Below are positions 18,901-27,400 of a DNA stretch of 43,341 bases, piece by piece; the stretch's first letter is position 1, and each line of letters starts with the position of its first letter. The notes beneath the pieces were generated by a model. It searched no databases and was not told the origin of the DNA. It saw only the letters and a list, made by a program, of their open reading frames with translations. The translations under genes and the position numbers were made by a program. The stretch comes from an uncultured Planctomycetaceae bacterium. GTDB taxonomy: Bacteria > Planctomycetota > Planctomycetia > Planctomycetales > Planctomycetaceae. Location: the NCBI GenBank assembly GCA_903861195.1, contig CAIOTJ010000233.1, positions 1 through 43,341 of the forward strand. The letters are read 5' to 3'.

Positions 18901-19050
18901 CCGCTGGCCACGGTGGTGATCGGCGGCCTGGTGACCTCGACCTTGCTCACCCTGCTGGTTCTGCCCGCGATCTATCCCTGGTTCTCGCGCGGCCTGCCGG
19001 TGGGGCATGCCGACGGAGATCACGGCACCACACCGGGCCACGCGGTCTGA
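15934..19050 (+). CDS. Heavy-metal RND efflux pump, CzcA/CusA family
   Basis: This 1038-residue inner-membrane proton/metal antiporter is full length for the HME-RND family. It begins with LTRLIEFSLHNRFLVLAI (first helix), followed by the porter-domain hallmark IDAVPDMTNTQVQV and YPVEATMSGLP. The fourth-helix signature LGAIDFGLIVDSSVIMVEN carries Asp, Asp and Glu in the arrangement typical of CzcA-like pumps for divalent ions (Zn, Co, Cd, Ni) rather than of CusA. This is a family-based inference about substrate. The C-terminal half contains VGFIALFGVAVLNGLV and the closing GGLVTSTLLTLLVLPAIY. It is translated with the adaptor gene four bases upstream and ends at a hairpin at 19061-19089. Confidence 0.95.
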   Translation: MLTRLIEFSLHNRFLVLAITAVVSLLGLAAAFNLPIDAVPDMTNTQVQVVTEAGPLSPVEVERYITYPVEATMSGLPKIEELRSVSKFGISVVTIVFQENTDLYRARQLVTERLPVASAQIPPGYGTPRLGPLTTALGEILQFEVRGDERYTPMQLRTILDWEVAPKLREVRGVTEINTHGGYFKTFEVRPDPDRLTSYGITLADLFEQLEDNNLIAGGGYVVHYDEQRFIRGQALLTDIEGILEIVVRREPDGTPILVRDVATVEMAPMTRQGAVTRDGRGEAVTGLVMMLIGENSRVVVTAVKERIEQMQSALPDGVWIDVTYDRSALIGRTLNTVMKNLFEGGALVIIVLLVMLGSLRAGLITALAIPLSMLFAANLMHLTGITASLMSLGAIDFGLIVDSSVIMVENCIRHIAHDRGRKNRLQIIRDAAIEVRKPTMFGELIIAVVYVPILALQGMEGKMFRPMALTVLFALLGSLVLSMTFMPAMASLALPREIDEKDVWLVRFIRRFYEPLVKRTIAHPALTIAVALGIFLVSLPVGRYLGAEFMPRLEEGDLLIEAVRLPTASLEGSIDMSTRIEQVVGAFPQVQTVFCKTGRPEIANDVMGVHQTDVWVLLKPHAEWPEHISRDDLIAQMSAKLNESVPGVAFGFTQPIEMRVDELVAGVKADVAVQLYGDDLAVLGTKAKAIERVLKTIPGAVDVKADYQANLSTLRIEPRRDALARYGIDATKVMDVVSALGGRETGVIFEGRARFPIIVRIPEEWRRDISRLQQLPVAASRGDPVPLGELADLILEETPPAVDHEQIRRRTFISANVRGRDVASFVGEAQRKIAEQVSLPAGYELRFGGDFENLQSAALRLAIITPVVLMIIFLLLHSTFHSAQLALLIFLAVPMAASGGVFALALRGMPFSISAGVGFIALFGVAVLNGLVWVSAAEHLRRSGMPAEQATHEAAEGRLRPVLMTAMVAALGFLPMALSTSDGAEMQRPLATVVIGGLVTSTLLTLLVLPAIYPWFSRGLPVGHADGDHGTTPGHAV

Positions 19051-19060
19051 AGACCGGGGG

Positions 19061-19089
19061 GGCGCAGGCTGGTGGTGCCAGCCTGCGCC
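19061..19089. terminator. Bidirectional hairpin between efflux pump and ornithine cyclodeaminase genes
   Basis: GGCGCAGGCTGG at 19061-19072 and CCAGCCTGCGCC at 19078-19089 form a perfect 12-bp stem with a five-base loop. It is 10 bp after the pump stop and 65 bp after the stop of the convergent gene, so it may serve both. It lacks a strong T-run on either side. Confidence 0.65.
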
Positions 19090-19154
19090 TCACGACATCC
19101 TGCCGATCAGCCGCGCGGTCACACTCCTGGCAAGTCAGCCGGTCGGGAGCGGGC

Positions 19155-20111
19155 CTACAACGGCAGCGGCTGTCCGAGTTGCCGCTCGCGGGCCAGCTCC
19201 AACAGCCGACCACCCAGGGCCACATCTTCGATCGCCAGTCCGACCGACTTGAACAGCGTGATTTGCTCGGACGTCGCGCGGGATGGAGCACGTCCGGCGA
19301 GCACGTCGGCCAGCTCGTGCATGTTTTGCCAATCGATGGCTCCCGCCGTCAGCGCCTCGACAAAATCGCCCGCTTCGAGGCGGCATTGCGCCAGGCTGTC
19401 GCAGACGATGGTGTCGGACCGCTGCAGCGTGGTGACGTCGACTTCCGCCTTCGTCAGGTGGTTCGAGCCAATGACATTCAAGTGTGTTCCCGGGGTCAAC
19501 ACGCCGCCGTCGAACAGCGGTGTCTGGGAGGTGGTCGCGCAGATGATGATGTCCTTGTCGGCGGCGACCGCCTGGGGCGAACGCTGCGAAACAATGCGGG
19601 TCCGGCACAGCTCTCCCATCTCTTCGGCGAAGAGCTGGGCGCGATCGGGTCGCCGCGAGTAAACCTCCACGTGTTCGATCCGCCGCACCTGGCAGATCGC
19701 CTGCAGTTGGGTGCGGGCCTGCCCCCCGGCACCAAACAGCCCCACCACCCGGCTGTCGGGTCGGGCCAGAATGGAGGTGGCCACTCCCGAGGCGGCTCCC
19801 GTCCGCAACTGGCCGAGGTAATCGGCTTCGATCAGGGCCAGCAACTCGCCGGTTGAGGACGAGTACAGCCCGACCAGGAAGCGCATGCCGTGCGGCGTGG
19901 TGGTGTAGCACTTCCAGCCGACCAGGCCGAGATAATCGGCCGAGGCCGACATGCTGTGCAGCATGATCCGCTCTCCCCGTACCCGGGCGCGGGGGACGTT
20001 CTGCGCCCGTCCCGTCGCCAAGTGCTGGAACGCCCCTTCAACAGCGGCGAGGGCGATTTCCATGTCGAGCAGTTCGCGGACGTCGGCTTCCGAGAGATAC
20101 AGCGCGGGCAT
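19155..20111 (-). CDS. Ornithine cyclodeaminase / mu-crystallin family protein
   Basis: This 318-residue cytoplasmic NAD(P)-dependent protein has the family order. The N-terminus is LYLSEADVRELLDMEIALAA, the substrate region GLVGWKCYTTTPHG, then ALIEADYLGQLRTGAASGVA with the catalytic-type residues. The Rossmann segment VVGLFGAGGQARTQLQAI is a clear dinucleotide site (GAGGQA), and the late HLNVIGSNHLTKAEVD follows. Members convert ornithine to proline, reduce ketimines or make alanine, and substrate cannot be read from sequence. It lies 152 bp behind xylulokinase on the same strand but is separated from it by a hairpin at 20185-20217. Confidence 0.93.
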   Translation of the reverse strand: MPALYLSEADVRELLDMEIALAAVEGAFQHLATGRAQNVPRARVRGERIMLHSMSASADYLGLVGWKCYTTTPHGMRFLVGLYSSSTGELLALIEADYLGQLRTGAASGVATSILARPDSRVVGLFGAGGQARTQLQAICQVRRIEHVEVYSRRPDRAQLFAEEMGELCRTRIVSQRSPQAVAADKDIIICATTSQTPLFDGGVLTPGTHLNVIGSNHLTKAEVDVTTLQRSDTIVCDSLAQCRLEAGDFVEALTAGAIDWQNMHELADVLAGRAPSRATSEQITLFKSVGLAIEDVALGGRLLELARERQLGQPLPL

Positions 20112-20184
20112 GGGGAATCCGGAGATGGCAGGCGAACAGTTCGGTCCTGCAGGGGAAGAATGGTGGCAGAAAAACGGCGGGGGA

Positions 20185-20217
20185 AGGCGGGCCGGAAAGG
20201 GTGTTCCCGGCCCGCCT
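20185..20217 (-). terminator. Terminator after xylulokinase gene
   Basis: AGGCGGGCCGG at 20185-20195 and CCGGCCCGCCT at 20207-20217 make a perfect 11-bp stem with an 11-base loop, 46 bp after the xylulokinase stop on the minus strand. A GTTTTT run follows about ten bases later in the direction of transcription. This separates xylulokinase from the downstream ornithine cyclodeaminase gene. Confidence 0.7.
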
Positions 20218-20263
20218 CCTCTGGGCAGACCCTCCGCCAGTGGAAACTGCCAGGTCGGGGAGG

Positions 20264-21805
20264 TCAGGAATGGGCGGTCACAAATCCGGCCAGCGTGGCG
20301 AAGTCGGTTTTCAACGAGCGATAGAGCTGCTGGTACACGGGATGCAGCTCGTCATACGTCCGTTTCGCCCGCGCCTGCGGGGTGTTCTGGTCGATCACCT
20401 TGATGGTGGCGTCGCAGGCTTCGGCCACCGTGCGGTACGCCCCGGTCCCCACCGCCGCCAGCAGGGCCACTCCATACGCGGGCCCTTCATGCGAATTGGT
20501 GATGGCGGTGGGCAGACCATACACGTCGGCCTGAACCTGTCTCCAGAACGGGCTGCGGGCCCCCCCTCCCGACAGACGCACTTCCTTCACGGGGACTTTC
20601 AGCCCCCGGATGATTTCCAGCGAATCGCGCATGGCGAAAGTGGCCCCCTCGATGACCGACCGCGCCAGATGCGCACGGCCATGCCGCAGCGAGAGGCCGA
20701 TCCAGGCGCCGCGGGCGTTCGCGTCGGCATGGGGGGTCCGTTCACCGGTGAGATAAGGGAGAAAGACGAGTCCTTCGCTGCCCACCGGCGCCTGGCGGGC
20801 TTCTTCGGTGATCAGCTCGTAGGGATCGATCTTGTTCTTCTTCGCCCGGGCGATCTCGGCCTGACAGAGTTGATTCCGATACCACTGCAGGCTGCCCCCC
20901 GCCGACAACACCACGCCCATCATGTGCCATTTGCCCCGCACCGCATGGCAGAACGTGTGCAGCCGCCCCTGCGGATCGTACTGCACCTCGTCGCTGTGGG
21001 CGAAGATCACACCACTGGTTCCCATGGTGGCCGAAACGACTCCCTGTCGGACAATGCCATTCCCCACCGCGCTGGCCGCCTGATCGCCCCCGCCGCCGAC
21101 CACCGGAACTCCCGCCGAGAGCCCCAGCGCGCGGGCGGCACCCATGGTGAGCCGCCCACTGACCTCTTCCGACTCGTAGACCTTCGGCAACCAGGCGGAG
21201 TCGATTTCGAGCTTGGACAGCAGTTTTTTGGACCAGACCCGGTTGCACACGTCGAGCAGCAGGGTTCCCGAGGCGTCGCTCACCTCGGTGGCGTATTCGC
21301 CCGTCAAACGCAGCCGAACATAGTCCTTGGGAAGCAGCACATGCCGGACCCGATCGTAGTTTTTGGGCTCATGGTTTCTCAGCCAGAGAATCTTGGGCGC
21401 GGTGAATCCCGTCAAGGCGGGGTTGGCCACCATGTCGATCAGCTTGCGGCGGCCGCCAGCCCGTTTTTCAATCTCGACACATTCGGCTGCGGTCCGCTGG
21501 TCGTTCCAAAGCAGGGCCGGGCGAATCACCTGGTCTTCCGCATCCAGGAACACGCTGCCGTGCATTTGTCCCGAGAGGCCAATTCCCGAGATGTCGGACG
21601 GCTTCAGCTGGGCCTGCTTGACGACCGACTTGATGGTCTTGACGGTTGCCTGCCACCAGTGCTCCGGATCCTGTTCGGACCAACCGGGACGAGGGGCCAG
21701 CAGGGGATACTCGGCTGTGGCGGAGGCCAGAATTTTGCCATCGCGCCTCATGGCAATGGTCTTGGTTCCGCTGGTGCCAATGTCCACACCCAGGTAAACA
21801 CTCAT
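20264..21805 (-). CDS. xylB: Xylulokinase
   Basis: This 513-residue FGGY-family kinase phosphorylates D-xylulose to xylulose 5-phosphate with ATP in the cytoplasm. It starts with [16 protein letters not shown], the phosphate-binding loop. The stretch [17 protein letters not shown] is specific for xylulokinases, with catalytic-type Asp in LLWNDQRT. The nucleotide half contains [16 protein letters not shown], then [15 protein letters not shown] and [17 protein letters not shown] 21805 follows AAGG at a good distance; the frame back to 21871 adds a non-family tail. Length is slightly above that of the E. coli enzyme. No xylose isomerase or transporter is adjacent, so the gene may belong to a general pentose salvage route. 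Confidence 0.95.
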   Translation of the reverse strand: MSVYLGVDIGTSGTKTIAMRRDGKILASATAEYPLLAPRPGWSEQDPEHWWQATVKTIKSVVKQAQLKPSDISGIGLSGQMHGSVFLDAEDQVIRPALLWNDQRTAAECVEIEKRAGGRRKLIDMVANPALTGFTAPKILWLRNHEPKNYDRVRHVLLPKDYVRLRLTGEYATEVSDASGTLLLDVCNRVWSKKLLSKLEIDSAWLPKVYESEEVSGRLTMGAARALGLSAGVPVVGGGGDQAASAVGNGIVRQGVVSATMGTSGVIFAHSDEVQYDPQGRLHTFCHAVRGKWHMMGVVLSAGGSLQWYRNQLCQAEIARAKKNKIDPYELITEEARQAPVGSEGLVFLPYLTGERTPHADANARGAWIGLSLRHGRAHLARSVIEGATFAMRDSLEIIRGLKVPVKEVRLSGGGARSPFWRQVQADVYGLPTAITNSHEGPAYGVALLAAVGTGAYRTVAEACDATIKVIDQNTPQARAKRTYDELHPVYQQLYRSLKTDFATLAGFVTAHS

Positions 21806-21958
21806 TCCGGCCGCCTTCAGCAAACGTGTCAAACCGTTCTGTCTTGCGAGACTGTACCCAACCAGTCCCATGGTCGCCAGTACCGCCTGTCGAAACCCCG
21901 CAGGGACTGCCTAGAATCTGGGGAGTCTGGCCCCCGTCCCGTTCCCCTGGCAAATCCG

Positions 21959-22474
21959 ATGGACCTTTCCCAACTTTTTTCGCTGTTTGTGGCCTCCCGT
22001 GTCTTGCATGTGACGACCGCCGTTGTGCTCGTGGGCGGGGGCTTTTTCCTGCGTTACGTCCTCATGCCCGCCGCCAGTTCCACGCTCTCCGACGCCGAGC
22101 ATGACAAGCTGCGGGGCGCCGTTGTGGGCCATTGGAAAAAGTTTGTGCACGGCGGCATTGGGGTGATGCTGCTCTCCGGCCTCTTCAACTACTTCAAGGT
22201 CATTCTGGAGGGAACACACAAGGGGGATGGGTTGTACCACGGACTCATCGGGACCAAGATTCTGTTGGCCCTGGGGATCTTCTTCATCGCCTCGGCTTTG
22301 GTGGGACGCTCGGCAGGGACGGCCGGCATAAGGCAAAACGCCCGCAAATGGCTGACCGTCAACTTCCTGCTGGCGTTGGTCATCATCGCGATTTCGGGTT
22401 TCCTCCGCATGCGCGGGGTTCCGGCCCCCAAGGGAACCGCGGCGGCCGTAACCGCGGTCGCTTCCCCGAAATAG
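21959..22474 (+). CDS. Four-helix membrane protein, CopD-like
   Basis: This 171-residue protein has four hydrophobic helices, at about residues 8-28, 62-80, 98-116 and 130-148. His residues lie near or in three of them: SRVLHVTTAVVLVGGGF, KKFVHGGIGVMLLSG, and YHGLIGTKILLALGIFF. This layout resembles CopD/DUF2269-like membrane proteins that may bind heme or copper, but the match is general and I assign no reaction. The Ala/Val/Thr-rich C-terminus is cytoplasmic or periplasmic. It is divergent from xylulokinase and convergent with the 90-aa gene, with only ten bases between their stops. A longer upstream frame to 20201 is antisense to xylulokinase and is rejected. Confidence 0.75.
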   Translation: MDLSQLFSLFVASRVLHVTTAVVLVGGGFFLRYVLMPAASSTLSDAEHDKLRGAVVGHWKKFVHGGIGVMLLSGLFNYFKVILEGTHKGDGLYHGLIGTKILLALGIFFIASALVGRSAGTAGIRQNARKWLTVNFLLALVIIAISGFLRMRGVPAPKGTAAAVTAVASPK

Positions 22475-22484
22475 TCACACCGGC

Positions 22485-22757
22485 TTACACGCCAGGATCC
22501 GCCGCGGGGGTGTCATCGGGGGGCAACCCCCGAGCGTCCGGTTCTTCCTCGAATTCCTCATGGGGAACCTGGGCATACGGGGCCAGCAGTTCCACCAGGC
22601 GTTGCAGGTGGGTCCCCGTGGCGGTGTGGATGACCACCGACTGCTGCTTGCCGACCGATTGGATCTGGCGAACTCCCCAGCCGTGTCCCTTGAGCCGTTT
22701 GCGAACCTGCGAAGCGCCCAGGTTCACCAGCAGCCTTTGACCGTTGATCGGGGGCAT
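22485..22757 (-). CDS. Small conserved-looking hypothetical protein (90 aa)
   Basis: I do not recognise the family. From ATG 22757, with GAAGAGA upstream, the frame encodes 90 residues. The basic N-terminal half includes ASQVRKRLKGHGWGVRQIQS and a beta-type SVVIHTATGTHLQRLVELLA, then an acidic, proline-rich tail (EEFEEEPDARG). A small alpha/beta fold is likely, without signal peptide or membrane helix. The frame continues upstream to 23045 but that part looks non-coding. The nearest minus-strand neighbour is the DUF1501 gene 250 bp upstream. Confidence 0.6.
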   Translation of the reverse strand: MPPINGQRLLVNLGASQVRKRLKGHGWGVRQIQSVGKQQSVVIHTATGTHLQRLVELLAPYAQVPHEEFEEEPDARGLPPDDTPAADPGV

Positions 22758-23007
22758 GGGTTTCTCTTCATGGGAAAGTCGGCCTGTCGCCTGCAGTCTG
22801 GCTCCCGGCCGACAGGGTGGTCGGGGGCCGCACTCCACCCTCCCGGCAGCGGGCTGGACACTGGATTCCCCTTCCCGCAGCGTAGGCACCGCAGGAAGAC
22901 TGTTCCCTGGAATTGGCTCCGCAACCCAAGCGGGGCTGCGACCGCTACGGAGCCGACGCATACCAGTCGGACACAGACTGTGCGGGGAGGTTCGTTGTCG
23001 AGTGGTC

Positions 23008-24417
23008 TCAGGTGAGAATCTCCTCGACCACCTGTCCGTGCACATCGGTCAGCCGGTAGTCCCGCCCGCTGTGACGGAACGTCAGTCGCTCGTGATCGAG
23101 CCCCATCAGGTGCAGGATCGTGGCATGGAAGTCGTGCACGTGGACGGCATCGGATGCCGCATGGATGCCATATTCGTCCGACGCGCCATGGACGTGGCCA
23201 CTGCGCACCCCCGCCCCGGCCAGCCAGGACGAGAACACCCAGTGATGGTGCTCGCGGCCGCGGGCGCCGGCGTCCGCATTGAAGGGGGTCCGGCCGAATT
23301 CCGTGGTCCAGACCACCAGCGTGTCTTCCAGCATTCCCCGCTGCTTCAGGTCGGTCAGCAGGCCGGCAATCGGCTGATCGACATTCTTCGCCAGGGGTGC
23401 GTGGGTCTGCATGTCGCCATGGGCGTCCCAGTTGTTGGAGGAACCGACGTCGATCAGTTCGACAAACCGGACGCCGCGCTCGGCCAGGCGGCGCGCCACC
23501 AGGCACTGCCAGGCGAACCCGCGCGTGCTGCCAGGCTCCAGCCCATACAACCGCAAGGTGGCCTCGGTCTCTCCCGACAGATCAAACACGTCGGGAAGTT
23601 CCGACTGCATCCCGAAGGCGGTCTCGAACGAACGCATGCGGGCCGCCAAAGGGCCGGCCTGCCCCCGGGTTTCGAGGTGTCGCCGGTTGAGCCGTTCCTG
23701 AAGGGCCAATTCCCGCTGCTGCAGGTCTCGGGTGGCGACGCGGCGGCGGATGTTCGCCACCGGTTCGGGGCCGGGCAGAACCAACGTTCCCTGGTGTGAT
23801 CCCGGCAGGAAATCGCTCGCCCAGACCTGTCCGCCGGCATAGGGGGTAAAGGGGGCGATCACCACAAACGAAGGGAGATTGCGGTTCAAGGTCCCCAGAC
23901 CGTAACTCAGCCACGAGCCGAGACTGGGGCGGGCAAATGTGAACGAACCGGTATGGATTCCGAGAGTCGCCTCGTAATGATTCGTGTGGTCCGACCGCAG
24001 CGAACGAATCACGCACAGGTCATCGGCCCGCCCCCCGATGTGCGGAAACAGTTCGCTGACTTCCAACCCCGACTCGCCCCGGGGACGGAACTCCCACTGG
24101 GGAGGTCTCAGGAACATCGAAAATTCCCCCCGGCGTCCCTGGAACTCCGGAACGGTCACGGTCTTGCCCGCGTCGGCTTTCAAGCGGGGCTTGGGGTCGA
24201 AGCTCTCAACATGGGAAACTCCGCCACTCATGAAGAGAAAGATCACCCGCTTGGCGCGGGGTTCGAAATGGGGAGCGCGGGGAGCGAGTGGATCGAGAGG
24301 CGCCGGGCCATTTTCCTCGGCCGACAATTGCGACACGATGCCGTTCAGCAGCGTCGAGCCGAGCGTCATCGAGCGCAGTGCCGACCGACGGGAGAGGCAG
24401 GTGGTGGGGCAAGTCAT
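23008..24417 (-). CDS. DUF1501 domain-containing protein, partner of PSCyt1 protein
   Basis: This 469-residue DUF1501 protein starts with a twin-arginine-like leader (LSRRSALRSMTLGSTLLNG). The family core begins with VIFLFMSGGVSHVESFDPKP. Near the end are VWTTEFGRTPFNADAG and REHHHWVFSSWLAGAG, and the closing ATILHLMGLDHERLTF with GRDYRLTDVHG is a frequent DUF1501 C-terminus. ATG 24417 has AAGG six bases upstream, which decides it over 24489 inside the preceding gene. It follows the PSCyt1/DUF1553 gene by 49 bp on the same strand. This pairing is very common in planctomycetes and suggests they act together in the cell envelope. The substrate is unknown. Confidence 0.94.
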   Translation of the reverse strand: MTCPTTCLSRRSALRSMTLGSTLLNGIVSQLSAEENGPAPLDPLAPRAPHFEPRAKRVIFLFMSGGVSHVESFDPKPRLKADAGKTVTVPEFQGRRGEFSMFLRPPQWEFRPRGESGLEVSELFPHIGGRADDLCVIRSLRSDHTNHYEATLGIHTGSFTFARPSLGSWLSYGLGTLNRNLPSFVVIAPFTPYAGGQVWASDFLPGSHQGTLVLPGPEPVANIRRRVATRDLQQRELALQERLNRRHLETRGQAGPLAARMRSFETAFGMQSELPDVFDLSGETEATLRLYGLEPGSTRGFAWQCLVARRLAERGVRFVELIDVGSSNNWDAHGDMQTHAPLAKNVDQPIAGLLTDLKQRGMLEDTLVVWTTEFGRTPFNADAGARGREHHHWVFSSWLAGAGVRSGHVHGASDEYGIHAASDAVHVHDFHATILHLMGLDHERLTFRHSGRDYRLTDVHGQVVEEILT

Positions 24418-24466
24418 CGCAGACCTTGGCGACCGGGCAGGACCGGCATTTGTCGGGTGAAGTGGA

Positions 24467-27400
24467 TCAGTCGAGGTAGAGAAACTCATTGCTTCCCAAG
24501 AGCAGCCGCAGGCAGGCTCCCAGCGATTTGTGGTTCAACTCGGGCTCCGGCAATGGCTGGAGTTCACGCCGGTATTCCGCGAGGAAGTCCAGGCTCTCCT
24601 GCAGTTCGGCCGGGGAAGGGGGGCGCCCCAGGGCGGCGGACCAGGCCAGTTCCAGCTGCCGCTCGGGCTGTGGGCTGCGGCGGATCAGACGCTGTGCCCA
24701 GCGTTCGCTGGCGGCATGCAGGAAGGAGTCATTCAGGAAATAGAGCGCCTGGGTGGGAACCGTGGTGACCGTCCGTTCGGCGGTCGACGCGTTGGGGTCG
24801 GCCCCATCGAAGAGAGCCAGGAACGGATGCCGTTTGAGGCGCTGCGTCATCAGGTAAACGCTGCGGCGGTTGTGCTCATAAACCGCGGCGAACGGACCAT
24901 GCTGCGAGAAGCCAAACGTCGTGGGATCGGGGAACGGATGCGCCTCCGCCACCTCGGGATCCAACTCTCCCGTCACGGCCAGAATGGCATCCCGCAGCTC
25001 CTCGGCCGACAGTCGCCGACGGGCAAAACCGACGGGGCCGGTCGGCTTGTCCGCCACGTTGTGCGTCCCGTCGGCATCGATCACCCCCTGCTGCCACGCG
25101 GCGCTGTGCAGGATGAGCCGATGCAGCGACTTCAGCGACCACTGCTGCTCGATCAGGAACAGCGCCAGGTGATCGAGCAGCTCCGGATGGCTCGGGGGTT
25201 GCCCCCGGACACCAAAGTCATTGGGAGTCTGCACCAGCCCCTGGCCGAAATGATTCTGCCAGACCCGGTTGACGATGACCCGGGCAAACAGCGGGGTGTG
25301 GGTGATCCATTCGGCCAGTTCCAGACGCCCGCTGCCGGCGACGCCGCGGGGCAGCGGCGATGCTCCCCAGACGGTCAGGAATCCGCGGGGGACCTCCTCA
25401 CCCGGTGTGGTCGGTTCGCCCCGTTTCTGAATCCGCACCGAGTGCGGCGACCCGTCCGACATCGCATATGCCAGGGGGAACGGCCCGTGATTCAGCAGTC
25501 GCGTCAATTCCTGCTGATCCTGCTGCGCGCGGCGTTCCAGATCGGTCAGACGGCTCTTCAGCAGGGCGATGCGCTCGCGGCGGGTTGACGCGGCGGAGGC
25601 ATCCGGCTCGGTGGCCGGTGCGTCAAAGGAACGCAGCGGCCCGGCCTGGAGCACGAAATTGTCGACCGCGAGCGCGGGGCGAATCCCCGGCAGATGCCCA
25701 TAGCTGTCAATGAACGAGTAAGTGATCTTCCCATCCCAGCCAGTGGCCAACAGACCTTCAAACGGGATGGTCTCGTCCTGCCGGCACAGCTCGCCCCGGT
25801 AGGTTTTTTGATTGACGTCGAGCATCACCCGCACCTGGTACCACGTCTCGCCCCGCAGTGCCCCCACAAGGCCCGTCTCGGCACCGCTGCGGCGAAAGAA
25901 CTGACGCCCGTTGAAGAACAGCTCGAGCGCCGCCGACGTTCCCGCACCCTGGCCGAGGTAAAACCGCCAGGCACCGTCGCCGCCGGCCGCCTGGGTCCCC
26001 AGCCGGAAGTCAAATGCCAGATGCAGCCGTCCCTCATCACTCGGAGCCGTCGGCGGAAGGGTGACCCCAAACCCGTCGTACTCGCCCCGATTGGGAAGGA
26101 CGAACCCCTGCTTCCCCGGCGGATGGAGATTCGCAAACGGGCTCTGTCCTTCCGCAGACAGCCGGACCACACTGTTGGGACCAGGATTCCACGGACTCGC
26201 CGGAGCCCCGCCGGGGGGCTGCTGCTCGAGGTCACCATCGATGCCCGCCAGCGTCCGTAACTCGGCGATGAGCGAAGTGGGGTCTTCCGGCGGCTCAACA
26301 CCCGGCGGCGGGGGAATTTCGGTCGAGACCGGAGGCAGAGGATCGGCACGCAGGGCCAGATTGTCGAACTCGAAACCGGGACGGGGCGTGTCGCCGGTGC
26401 CGGCAATCACCACCTGTGCGACGCGACCACTCCAGTCGGGGAGCAGGGGCAGGGGTCCCGAGGACTGGATGTGGCCCGGGTGACCCACCTGCAGCGAGAG
26501 TTCTCGCGTTGCCGGATCGAGTCGGCACTGGAGGCTCAACCACTGGTCGGCGGGAATGGCGGCGACCAACACCTCGGCTGGTCCGGTTCGCAGCCAGGCT
26601 CCGTCGGCACCCACACTCAGATCGAAAGCCGGTTGCCCGGCCGCATCCGTGACCGCGAAACGATGCCGTCCGGTCTGGCCGGGAATCGCGGTCGCCAGCC
26701 GGAAATCGAGATTCACAAACACCGGTGACTGGTCTCCCCCCGTCAACCACTCGGGAACCGTCTGCGTCACCTCGTAGGGTGCGGCGGCCGCGGGCACACT
26801 CGCCCCCACCCGGGCCGAGGCGTAGACCTGGCGATAGGGGCTTTGGGCGGCTGTGGTGACCGAGACCGGTCCCTGAGACATCCAGGGGGGTACCAACACG
26901 CCGTAGCTTCCCCCGGCCGCGGGCGCCTGCAGCTCGAAGTCGCCATCCAGGTCCCCCAGCCAGCGCAGGGTCGCATTGGGCACCGGCTTTCCCTGCCGGA
27001 CCAGTGACTGCGACAGTTGCGACACCCGTTGCTCGAACTCTCGCCAGCGCGTCTGGGCTTCCCGCGGGGGCACGAGGGCCGCCAGAGTCCGCACCCGAGG
27101 TTTTTGTTCCGATCCGGGGAAGGGATAGCGCGTGCTGTCGAAGATGCCGTAGAGAGCGTAGTAGTCCCGCGTCGACACCGCGTCGAACTTGTGATCATGG
27201 CAGCGGGCACAACCGAGGCTCAGTCCCAGGAAGGTCTGGCCGAGGTTGTCGATCGTGTCGTGGATGGTCAGGTGGTGGTAGTTCTCGGAGTCGAATCCAA
27301 ACCGGCGCGACAAGGCGAGATAGCCGGTCGAGATCAACTGTTCGGCATAACGCGGGCCCGGTTCGCGATGCGCAAGCAGGTCGCCGGCGATCTGTTCCCG

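Noticed and set aside
20201-21958. Upstream 586 codons of the frame containing the four-helix membrane protein
   Set aside because: This part is antisense to xylulokinase; only the segment from ATG 21959 has protein-like character.
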